DNA of 10,753 nt from Clostridiaceae bacterium (lineage in GTDB: Bacteria; Bacillota; Clostridia; Oscillospirales; Acutalibacteraceae). The translations under genes and the position numbers were made by a program. The notes under the pieces are model-generated. The model had not been told where the DNA came from. It did no database searches and saw nothing but the letters and a program-made list of their open reading frames with translations. Shown here piece after piece: positions 1 to 6,311 of this stretch (the stretch's first letter is position 1; every line of letters begins with the position of its first letter). The DNA is taken from positions 1 to 10,753 of the forward strand of contig JAEEHZ010000237.1 in NCBI GenBank assembly GCA_016281115.1, given 5' to 3'.

Positions 1-270
1 CGCAAGGGAAAGCTAAAGGGAAATAAAGAACTTAAAGCCCGACCGTTTAACGAATTTATTGATGACAACATAATGTACATCACCCCCAAAAAATGTGACG
101 AAGATTATATTTCGCCTGACATTGATATAGTTAATGTTAAAAATTCTCTTGAAGATGATCACGGAAATGAAGAAGATAACGGCAGCGAATCTCCGATTAC
201 GGAGTCAGAGGACACAAATATCGCAGAAAACAATGATATAGACAATTCACACTTGGAAGGAGAGGTTTAA
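1..270 (+). CDS. C-terminal part of an unidentified protein with an acidic tail (5' end outside window)
   Basis: The frame is open from the first base of the window to the TAA at 268-270, giving the last 89 residues of a protein that begins upstream. The first 35 or so residues are basic to neutral (RKGKLKG near the start, then ARPFNEFIDDNIMYITPKK). The rest is strongly acidic and rich in Asp, Glu, Asn and Ser, which looks like a disordered cytoplasmic tail. No family is recognisable from this piece, and no function is proposed. The stop lies 1 bp before the pepV start, and the pepV ribosome site lies inside this coding region, so the two genes are very likely co-transcribed and translationally coupled. 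An internal ATG at 73 exists, but the uninterrupted upstream frame makes it more likely to be an internal Met. Confidence 0.7.
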   Translation, partial: RKGKLKGNKELKARPFNEFIDDNIMYITPKKCDEDYISPDIDIVNVKNSLEDDHGNEEDNGSESPITESEDTNIAENNDIDNSHLEGEV

Positions 271-271
271 T

Positions 272-1642
272 ATGGGATTCGGTGAAAAAATATTGAACTA
301 TAAAAAAGAAATTCTTGCCGATCTGGCGGAGCTTATCAGCATAGAATCCGTATCGTCCGAGGGAAGCGAGCTTCCTGCAAAGGCGCTTAACGTTATGCTC
401 GAAAAAGCCGAGAAAATGGGCTTTACAACAAAGAACATTGATGATGTAGCAGGACATATAGAATACGGTGAGGGAGAGGCTCTTTGCGGAGTTTTGGCTC
501 ACCTTGATGTTGTTCCCGTCGGCGGCGACTGGAAATATCCCCCTTTTCAGCTGACCGAAAAAGACGGCGTGCTTTACGGCAGGGGAGTGGCAGACGACAA
601 AGGCGCCGCTGTGGTAGCCTTGTATTGCCTTAAGGCACTTAAAGACGAAGGAATAATAGGTGACAGAAAACTGAGAGTTATTCTCGGAACATCGGAAGAA
701 ATAGGGCAGGAGGATATGAAGGTTTATTTTGAACATGAGCGCCTGCCTGATATGAGCTTTACCCCAGACTCCGATTACGGTATATGCGCAACCGAAAAAG
801 GCATATTACAGCTTAAAATATCCGACCCCACACACAACGGCACGGTAATAACCGAGCTTAAGGGCGGTACTGCCGTTAACAGCGTCCCCGATAAAGCGGT
901 TGCGATACTTGAATGTACCGAAAATGACGATCATCAAATGCAGCGTCTTGCGGACGCCAAGCCTAATTGCTTTGACTTTGACTATACAATAGACGGCATA
1001 AAGGTCACTTCCAAAGGAAAAGCGGCCCACGCCGCCGAGCCGGACAAGGGACTTAACGCCGCCACAAATCTTGTTTCTTTGCTTTGTTCCTGCTTTTCAA
1101 GCAGAATACTGGGCAACCTTTGCGAATTTGTCGATAACTATATAGGCTCAGATCTCAGAGGAAAATATCTCGGTATAGCAAACAGGGACAAATCGGGAGT
1201 TTTGACACTCAATGTCGGAAAGCTTGAAATAAATACAAACGAGGCCTATGTTACACTCGATATAAGATATCCCGTTACATCAGACCCCGTAAGAATCATA
1301 AACAAAATACAAACGTGCGCCAACAGAGAAGGTCTGTCGGTAGAAGTGCTTGACCATATGCTTCCGCTAAATGTGCCTGAGGGTGCGCCCGTTGTGCAAT
1401 TGCTCAAAAAGGCGTATAAAGCGGCAACAGGCACACCCGCAACGCTTTATTCCACAGGCGGCGGAACATATGCGCGTGCCCTTGGCGGAAACGGAGTTGC
1501 ATTTGGACCCGTTTTTCCCGAAGATGACTGCCGTTTGCACAACAGCAACGAATGTATGAACATTGACAAGCTTATGCTGCACGCTCAAATATGTCTTGAA
1601 GCTATGGCGAGAATGCTTGACAGCAATTTTGACAACAGGTAA
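272..1642 (+). CDS. pepV: PepV-type dipeptidase (M20 family zinc peptidase)
   Basis: The predicted 456-residue cytoplasmic dipeptidase removes N-terminal residues from dipeptides using a two-zinc centre. The M20/PepV motifs are all present: LAHLDVVPVG (His77, Asp79), GRGVADDKG (Asp108), GTSEE (catalytic Glu142, metal ligand Glu143), FTPDSDYG (Asp166) and RLHNSNE (His423). His253 in AAHAAEP lies in the inserted lid domain, where PepV has a substrate-binding His. Residue roles are transferred from the Lactobacillus PepV family; the motifs themselves are seen here. The length is normal for PepV (about 460-470). The ATG has a good site (AAGGAGAGG, 257-265) and sits 1 bp after the upstream stop. 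The 18-bp gap to the next gene suggests an operon. A different narrow M20 specificity is possible, but the PDSDYG and DDKG forms favour PepV. Confidence 0.93.
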   Translation: MGFGEKILNYKKEILADLAELISIESVSSEGSELPAKALNVMLEKAEKMGFTTKNIDDVAGHIEYGEGEALCGVLAHLDVVPVGGDWKYPPFQLTEKDGVLYGRGVADDKGAAVVALYCLKALKDEGIIGDRKLRVILGTSEEIGQEDMKVYFEHERLPDMSFTPDSDYGICATEKGILQLKISDPTHNGTVITELKGGTAVNSVPDKAVAILECTENDDHQMQRLADAKPNCFDFDYTIDGIKVTSKGKAAHAAEPDKGLNAATNLVSLLCSCFSSRILGNLCEFVDNYIGSDLRGKYLGIANRDKSGVLTLNVGKLEINTNEAYVTLDIRYPVTSDPVRIINKIQTCANREGLSVEVLDHMLPLNVPEGAPVVQLLKKAYKAATGTPATLYSTGGGTYARALGGNGVAFGPVFPEDDCRLHNSNECMNIDKLMLHAQICLEAMARMLDSNFDNR

Positions 1643-1660
1643 TTATTCCCGGAGGTATTT

Positions 1661-2455
1661 ATGGAGGCGGCGAAAAAAGTAATTTCCGAGGCAAAGGCTG
1701 TGTTTAACGGCAACGGCGCTTTGTTTGCCACGGCATATGTAATGAAACTGTCATGCACTATGATTTCGGCTTTGCTTGTTTATTGCGTTTTAATCTGCAC
1801 ACAGGGCGTGTTTGACAGCAACCCCGATATCATTCCCGCTGCTGCTTTTTGTGTTCTTGTTTTGGTAAGTATTATTGCGTCTTTTCCTCTTAGGCTTGGG
1901 TACAAAAGAATGACAGTTATGCTCTCTAAAGGTTATAGGGCTGACATAAATGATCTGTTCTACTACTATTCCCGTCCTGACCTTATAAAAGGCTCGGTCA
2001 AGGTGTATTCAGGTTTGGTTTTGAGGGTACTTATAGGTGCCGTCCTCGTTTTTTGTGTGGAAAGGGCTGTTTATTTTGCGGCAGTTACGCTGTCTTTCAG
2101 TATTCAAAACCCGGAAGTCGGCAATATAACAAATATAATATATTCAATTTTGACCGCTTGCGTTATAATCATATTTATTTTATACATGTTCAGGTATGTA
2201 TACGTTACATATCTTGCGGTGGAGAACAACTGTAATTCCCTTAACAAGTGTGTTAAGGCTTCCGTTATGCTCGCAAGGTCTGAACGGGGTATGTTTTTCG
2301 GCTGTTTGGTACATATGGTACATTTGATTGCTTTGTCGCTGCTTGTTTTCCCTTTGCTGTATACAATGCCGGTGTTTTCGCTTGTATCTGCAGTTTCGGC
2401 AAAGCAAAGCATAGCGTCTGCAAATCCTGAAGATAGGGGAGCGGAGTCATGCTGA
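1661..2455 (+). CDS. Polytopic membrane protein of unknown function (possibly DUF975-like)
   Basis: This 264-residue integral membrane protein has about five hydrophobic segments, near residues 29-50, 58-80, 117-143, 157-180 and 211-243. They are separated by short polar loops. One loop (about 81-112, with DLFYYYSRPDLIKGS) and the stretch before the last helix (NSLNKCVKASVMLARSERG) recall the DUF975 pattern, where a conserved small-residue/Ser segment precedes a 'm.G....F...' helix. That resemblance is from memory and is weak. No catalytic motif is visible. The start has a strong GGAGG at 1651-1655 with 5 nt spacing. The 3' end overlaps the next gene by 7 bp, so it is probably translated together with the glycosyltransferase. 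A role in export or anchoring of the glycan made nearby is only a guess from position. Confidence 0.8.
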   Translation: MEAAKKVISEAKAVFNGNGALFATAYVMKLSCTMISALLVYCVLICTQGVFDSNPDIIPAAAFCVLVLVSIIASFPLRLGYKRMTVMLSKGYRADINDLFYYYSRPDLIKGSVKVYSGLVLRVLIGAVLVFCVERAVYFAAVTLSFSIQNPEVGNITNIIYSILTACVIIIFILYMFRYVYVTYLAVENNCNSLNKCVKASVMLARSERGMFFGCLVHMVHLIALSLLVFPLLYTMPVFSLVSAVSAKQSIASANPEDRGAESC

Positions 2456-3459
2456 TATCTTTATGCGTAGTTGCTTATAATGAGCAGGAATTTTTGCCCG
2501 ATTTACTTAAAGATATTATAAATCAGGATTATCCCAGGGAAAAAACGGAAATAATATTTATAGACAACGGCTCAACCGATAATACAAAAGCCATTATGCA
2601 AAAGTTCTTGTCGGAAAATACTTTTTTTAACTCGATGCTTATTTCAATTAATCGCTCAAATTTAGCGGTCGGGTGCAATACGGCTATAAAAAATATGACA
2701 GGCGACGTATATGTAAGAGTAGACGCTCACGCAGGCATCGCGCCCGATTTTTTGAGCAAAACTGCAGAGTGCATTTTAGGCGGAGAAAACGTTTGCGGAG
2801 GATACCGCCCTTGCGTTACGCACGATGATACGCCTATGCAAAAAACGCTGCTTTTGGCTGAAAGCAGTATGTTCGGCAGCTCGTTTGCCGCTTACAGGCG
2901 AGAACACAAAGAAAAAACATATATGCCGTCGCTTTTTCATATGGCGGTAAAAAAAGAGGTTTTTGATAAGTGCGGTTCATATGATGAACGTCTCGGACGC
3001 ACCGAAGATAATGAATTTGCTTACAGGCTCCGTTCTCACGGCTATAAGCTTTGTTATTATCCCGGAATTCGCTCTAAGCAAAAGGTGAGAAGTTCAATTA
3101 AAAAAATCGTAACTCAGAAATATAAAAACGGTTATTGGATAGGTCTTACATTAGGTGTTTGCCCCAAATGCTTTTCAATATTTCATTTTGCGCCGCTTGC
3201 ATTTGTGCTTGCAATTATATTTTCCGTATTATTTGCTCTGTTTTTGAACCCCATACCGCTTTTACTGCTCGCGGCTGCGTATTTGGCATTCGATTTGGCA
3301 ATTACCGTTTCGGCTTTTGTTTCTTCAAAAAATATCTATCCTGTGTATTTTTTGTTGCCGTTTATATTTTTTATGCTCCACTTGGCGTACGGTGCGGGAA
3401 CACTGATTGGTATTATATATATGCCTGTTTGGAAAATCAGAAACAAATCAAATAATTAA
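2449..3459 (+). CDS. Membrane-associated family 2 glycosyltransferase, ExoA-like
   Basis: The 336-residue protein has an N-terminal GT-A domain (about 1-235) and a hydrophobic C-terminus (about 244-325, three or so membrane helices). It is expected to move a sugar from a nucleotide donor onto a lipid-linked or surface acceptor on the cytoplasmic face. Motifs seen: SLCVVAYNE at the start, FIDNGSTDNT (nucleotide binding), VRVDAHAG (Asp92-Ala-His94, the DxD-equivalent and typical of the succinoglycan ExoA subgroup) and GRTEDNEFAYRLR (Glu186-Asp187, catalytic-base region). The start overlaps the upstream gene by 7 bp, with GGGGAG and GGAG motifs at 2436-2446. Family is clear; donor and acceptor sugars cannot be read from the sequence. 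The link with LicD and TarIJ downstream suggests a teichoic-acid-like or capsular polymer. Confidence 0.88.
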   Translation: MLISLCVVAYNEQEFLPDLLKDIINQDYPREKTEIIFIDNGSTDNTKAIMQKFLSENTFFNSMLISINRSNLAVGCNTAIKNMTGDVYVRVDAHAGIAPDFLSKTAECILGGENVCGGYRPCVTHDDTPMQKTLLLAESSMFGSSFAAYRREHKEKTYMPSLFHMAVKKEVFDKCGSYDERLGRTEDNEFAYRLRSHGYKLCYYPGIRSKQKVRSSIKKIVTQKYKNGYWIGLTLGVCPKCFSIFHFAPLAFVLAIIFSVLFALFLNPIPLLLLAAAYLAFDLAITVSAFVSSKNIYPVYFLLPFIFFMLHLAYGAGTLIGIIYMPVWKIRNKSNN

Positions 3460-3467
3460 AAAAACTG

Positions 3468-3496
3468 TTGTTAAATATATAAATTTGTGATAATAT
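3468..3496 (+). promoter_or_regulatory. Probable sigma-A promoter before licD-tarI-tarJ
   Basis: TTGTTA at 3468-3473 is followed by the extended -10 TGTGATAAT (TG at 3486-3487, GATAAT at 3489-3494). The spacer is 15 nt, which is short. Using TAATAT at 3491-3496 as the -10 instead gives a 17-nt spacer. Transcription would start near 3502. This lies in the only sizeable gap (53 bp) of the gene run, and the -35 region shares ACTGTTGTT with the promoter before the VanY-type gene. Read-through from upstream is still likely, since no terminator is seen after the glycosyltransferase. Confidence 0.45.
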
Positions 3497-3512
3497 GTTA
3501 CACGGTGATTTG

Positions 3513-4382
3513 ATGAAAAAATCAAAAAAATATGTTTTTTCACCCGAGGAACTGCGTGAGCTTCAGTTAAAAGAGCTTGATACGCTCGTTTATTTCAAAG
3601 ATTTTTGCGAAAAGCATAATTTGATGTTTTGCTTTTGCGGAGGTTGCTGTATCGGCTCATTGAGAAACAAGGGCTTTGTTCCCTGGGATGACGATATAGA
3701 TGTCTTTATGCTTCGTGCTGATTATGAAGCCTTTTTAAAACTGTGGAAGCAGGAAGAAAACGAAAACAGATACAAGCTTCTGCAAACCGACGGTAAAATG
3801 TTCACGGGCAATATTTTTGCGACCCTTGTAGACACCAGCGCAACCTGTATAAAAGATTATCAGGCAGAATTAGACGTGCCGCACGGGCTTGTTATGGATA
3901 TATTTCCCCTTGACGGCTGCCCTGCGGGATATAAACGCAAATTTCAGAAAATGTGGGCGATGATCTATTCGCTTTACAGGGCGCAGACCGTTCCCGTTAA
4001 TCACGGAAAGGTCTTGGCTTTCGGCAGCAAATTTCTTTTGGCAATCGTTCCCTCAAAAAAAATGCGTTATAAGCTGTGGAGATTTGCCGAGAAAAAAATG
4101 AGCAAATATCCTCTTGACAAGTGCGACTATATAACCGAGCTTTGCGCAGGACCGGGATATATGAAAAACGAATATCCCAAAGAAGATTTTACGGGTGTTG
4201 TTTTTAAGGATTTTGAAGGTTATAAAATGCCTTTGCCTATCGGCTACGATGATTACCTTACAATAGCTTTCGGCGATTATATGAAAATGCCTCCGAAGGA
4301 AAAGCAAGTACCGCATCACGACGTAATATTTTGTGACTTAAACAAGTGTTGTGATGAATATGATAGAAAATACAAAAAATAA
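3513..4382 (+). CDS. LicD-family phosphotransferase (nucleotidyltransferase-like fold)
   Basis: This 289-residue protein is of the LicD/fukutin-related family, which transfers a phospho-alcohol (phosphocholine in pneumococcal LicD, ribitol-phosphate in human fukutin and FKRP) from a CDP carrier to a glycan. The diagnostic stretch is clear: FCGGCCIGSLRNKG followed by FVPWDDDIDVFM, with the metal-binding Asp59-Asp60-Asp61-x-Asp63, and LDVPHGLVMDIFPLDG in the middle. No signal peptide or membrane helix is evident, so it should act in the cytoplasm or at the inner face. I chose the ATG at 3513, preceded by GGTGAT at 3504-3509, over the ATG at 3495. The latter overlaps a predicted -10 element and has no ribosome site. 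The next gene starts 24 bp downstream. Because TarI and TarJ follow, and no choline kinase or CDP-choline synthase is seen, ribitol-phosphate is a plausible substrate. That part is inference. Confidence 0.88.
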   Translation: MKKSKKYVFSPEELRELQLKELDTLVYFKDFCEKHNLMFCFCGGCCIGSLRNKGFVPWDDDIDVFMLRADYEAFLKLWKQEENENRYKLLQTDGKMFTGNIFATLVDTSATCIKDYQAELDVPHGLVMDIFPLDGCPAGYKRKFQKMWAMIYSLYRAQTVPVNHGKVLAFGSKFLLAIVPSKKMRYKLWRFAEKKMSKYPLDKCDYITELCAGPGYMKNEYPKEDFTGVVFKDFEGYKMPLPIGYDDYLTIAFGDYMKMPPKEKQVPHHDVIFCDLNKCCDEYDRKYKK

Positions 4383-4406
4383 TTGTTCTCAAAGGAGAGT
4401 ACCAAA

Positions 4407-5123
4407 ATGATATTCGGCGCAGTGCTTGCGGGCGGATTCGGCACAAGGATGCACATTTCATCTATGCCTAAGCAGTTTTTGCCTCTTGATGACAAGCCCA
4501 TAATTATTCATACAATAGAAAAAATGCTCACCTGCAGTAAATTTGACGCTGTTTTTGTTGGGATAAATCCCACATGGGCTTCTTATATGAACGATCTGCT
4601 TGATAACTATGAGCTTTCCGAGGAACACATAAAGGTGGTTATCGGCGGTGAAAACCGCAACGACACCATTTTTAATATAATAGCAGGAATAGAAGAAGAG
4701 TACGGCGAAAACGACGAGAATATAATCGTTACTCACGATGCCGTAAGACCTTTTGTAACGCTCAGAATAATTGAGGATAACATTGAGGCAGCGCTCAAAT
4801 ACGGTGCCTGCGATACGGTTGTTCCTGCCACGGATACCATTGTTGTGTCGCATAAAAACGATATAATTTCCGATATACCGAACCGTGTATATATGTATCA
4901 GGGGCAAACTCCGCAAAGCTTTAATATAAAAAAGCTTAAAGAACTTTATGCCCGCTTAAGTGACAGCCAAAAGCTTGTTCTTACAGATGCCTGCAATATA
5001 TTTGTGATGAACAATGAAGAAGTTAAGCTTGTTCAGGGCGAAGTTTCAAATATAAAAATTACTACGGTGAACGATTACAATATAGCTCAATATCTTGCCA
5101 CCGGAGGAGCCGAAAGTGATTAA
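4407..5123 (+). CDS. tarI: Ribitol-5-phosphate cytidylyltransferase TarI (IspD superfamily)
   Basis: The 238-residue cytidylyltransferase is expected to make CDP-ribitol from CTP and D-ribitol 5-phosphate in the cytoplasm. Motifs in order: AVLAGGFGTRM (residues 5-15, CTP binding), PKQFLPL (Lys22), IGGENRNDTI (79-88), THDAVRPFV (109-117), VVPATDTIV (138-146), YQGQTPQSF (164-172), LTDACNIF (192-199) and NIKITT (215-220). TarI and the isoprenoid enzyme IspD are close relatives. The YQGQTPQSF and LTDAC forms, and the overlap with a TarJ-like gene, favour TarI. The ATG at 4407 is chosen because AAAGGAGAG (4391-4399) lies at the right distance; the frame extends upstream to a TTG at 4383, but that would place the ribosome site inside the gene. 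Its 3' end overlaps tarJ by 8 bp, consistent with coupled translation of two enzymes of one pathway. Confidence 0.9.
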   Translation: MIFGAVLAGGFGTRMHISSMPKQFLPLDDKPIIIHTIEKMLTCSKFDAVFVGINPTWASYMNDLLDNYELSEEHIKVVIGGENRNDTIFNIIAGIEEEYGENDENIIVTHDAVRPFVTLRIIEDNIEAALKYGACDTVVPATDTIVVSHKNDIISDIPNRVYMYQGQTPQSFNIKKLKELYARLSDSQKLVLTDACNIFVMNNEEVKLVQGEVSNIKITTVNDYNIAQYLATGGAESD

Positions 5124-6129
5124 TTATGTATACAGACTGGTTTCCCCCCAGTTTATATCTATTGATTATTCAAATATAAATGTTTCTAATAATGCGATAG
5201 TGCGGCCCTTGTATATGTCTATATGCCATGCGGATCAAAGATATTTTTTGGGTGCTCGCAACAGCGACATATTATCCGAAAAGTTACCGATGGCACTTAT
5301 TCACGAGTGCTGCGGAGAGGTAGTTGTTGACAGATCCGGTACGTTTAAAAGAGGACAAAAAGTTGTACTTATACCCAATATTCCCGCAAAGCCCTCAGAT
5401 TACATACTTGAAAATTATGATGAAAGCTCGCACTTTGCCTCAAGCAGCTGCGATGGCTTTATGCGTGAATTTGTGGATATACCTGCCGACAGGCTTTTGC
5501 CTTATGATAAAATACCGCCGCAAAATGCCGTGCTCAGCGAATATTTGAGCGTTGCGGTACATTCTGTTACACGGCTTTCAAAATATGCGCACGAATGCAG
5601 AGATAACATAGCGGTGTGGGGCGACGGCAGTTTGGCTTATGTTGTTTGCTGTGCTTTAAGGGAACTTATGCCTAAGGCAAAGATTACCGTAATCGGTAAA
5701 AACCTGAGAAAACTGAGCAGGTTTTCATTTGCCCATAAAACTTATTTGAACAATTCACTTCCTAAAAATTTTCATTTTGACCACGCGTTTGAGTGCGTCG
5801 GCGGAGAATTTTCGGGAGAGGCGATAGAGGACATTATAAAGCACATAAAGCCCCAGGGAACAGTTATGCTTATGGGCGTCAGTGAAAACAAAATTCCCGT
5901 TAACACAAGACAGTTGCTTGAAAAAGGTCTTATGCTCATCGGCTCCAGCCGCTCGGGAAAAGAGGATTTTGCAACGGCGCTTAATCTGATGCAGTCAGTA
6001 AGAGTAAGACGCAGACTCGGCAGCATAGTTTATGAGGATGCCCCGGTAAGATGCCTCGACGATATATACCGCGTATTCTCTACCGATTTAAACACGCCCT
6101 TTAAAACAATATTTGAATGGAAGCTCTGA
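5116..6129 (+). CDS. tarJ: Ribulose-5-phosphate reductase TarJ (zinc-containing MDR family)
   Basis: The 337-residue medium-chain dehydrogenase is expected to reduce D-ribulose 5-phosphate to D-ribitol 5-phosphate with NADPH, supplying TarI. The N-terminus INYVYRLVSPQF, then MSICHADQRYFLGAR (zinc ligand Cys37) and LPMALIHECCGEVV (His63-Glu64), are typical TarJ signatures. The Rossmann segment is IAVWGDGSLAYVV (glycines near 169-171). The four-cysteine structural zinc lobe of ordinary alcohol dehydrogenases is absent, as in TarJ. The likely start is GTG at 5116, 7 nt after the strong GGAGGA site at 5103-5108; a TTG at 5095 lies before that site and is rejected. The length matches Staphylococcus TarJ (about 341). 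The gene ends within an intrinsic terminator, which marks the end of the operon. Confidence 0.9.
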   Translation: MINYVYRLVSPQFISIDYSNINVSNNAIVRPLYMSICHADQRYFLGARNSDILSEKLPMALIHECCGEVVVDRSGTFKRGQKVVLIPNIPAKPSDYILENYDESSHFASSSCDGFMREFVDIPADRLLPYDKIPPQNAVLSEYLSVAVHSVTRLSKYAHECRDNIAVWGDGSLAYVVCCALRELMPKAKITVIGKNLRKLSRFSFAHKTYLNNSLPKNFHFDHAFECVGGEFSGEAIEDIIKHIKPQGTVMLMGVSENKIPVNTRQLLEKGLMLIGSSRSGKEDFATALNLMQSVRVRRRLGSIVYEDAPVRCLDDIYRVFSTDLNTPFKTIFEWKL

Positions 6130-6152
6130 CAAATTTTGTCAGGGCTTTTTTT
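6123..6152 (+). terminator. Intrinsic terminator overlapping the tarJ stop codon
   Basis: GCTCTGAC (6123-6130) pairs with GTCAGGGC (6138-6145) across a 7-nt AAATTTT loop, followed by seven T residues. The tarJ TGA (6127-6129) lies in the left arm, so the hairpin starts inside the coding sequence. It closes the pepV-to-tarJ transcription unit. Confidence 0.88.
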
Positions 6153-6193
6153 GCTAGAACATAAAATCCGACTGAATATATCGCAGTAAACGG

Positions 6194-6222
6194 TTTTAAT
6201 TTTTATAGCATAAAAATTAAAA
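6194..6222. repeat. Perfect AT-only inverted repeat upstream of the nucleotidase promoter
   Basis: TTTTAATTTTTAT (6194-6206) and its exact reverse complement (6210-6222) flank the triplet AGC. The arms are 13 bp with no mismatch, and the right arm ends 5 bp before the -35 hexamer at 6228. It could be a regulator site or an A/T-rich UP-like element that stimulates RNA polymerase. It could also be a back-up bidirectional terminator, although there is no GC core. Confidence 0.6.
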
Positions 6223-6227
6223 AAATA

Positions 6228-6256
6228 TTGATTTTATCAAAAAAGTGTGCTATATT
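6228..6256 (+). promoter_or_regulatory. Sigma-A promoter of the dockerin-nucleotidase gene
   Basis: TTGATT (6228-6233), a 17-nt spacer, then TATATT (6251-6256) preceded by an extended -10 TG at 6248-6249. Transcription should start near 6263, giving a leader of about 50 nt before the ATG at 6312. The near-consensus spacing, the extended -10 and the A/T-rich upstream tract suggest strong expression. Confidence 0.75.
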
Positions 6257-6311
6257 AGTACCGATGCAAATCGTCTTTGCACATAAAATTTATTTTAGGA
6301 GGACTTCCAAA

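Noticed and set aside
197..736. A 179-codon open frame on the - strand.
   Set aside because: It overlaps pepV antisense, where every catalytic motif is on the + strand, and has no family features or ribosome site. It is a shadow of the real gene, as are the other antisense frames in the window.
4383..4406. TTG start giving TarI eight more residues.
   Set aside because: The AAAGGAGAG ribosome site would then be inside the gene. The ATG at 4407 starts directly before the conserved AVLAGG motif, as in the family.
4383..5123. IspD (isoprenoid pathway) as an alternative identity of the cytidylyltransferase.
   Set aside because: The 8-bp overlap with a TarJ-type reductase and the QGQTPQSF and LTDAC forms favour TarI. 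IspD activity cannot be fully excluded from sequence.
6228..6311. 28-residue N-terminal extension of the nucleotidase.
   Set aside because: It would start on the promoter -35 and push the signal peptide inward. AGGAGG at 6298-6303 fits the ATG at 6312, which gives a classical signal peptide.
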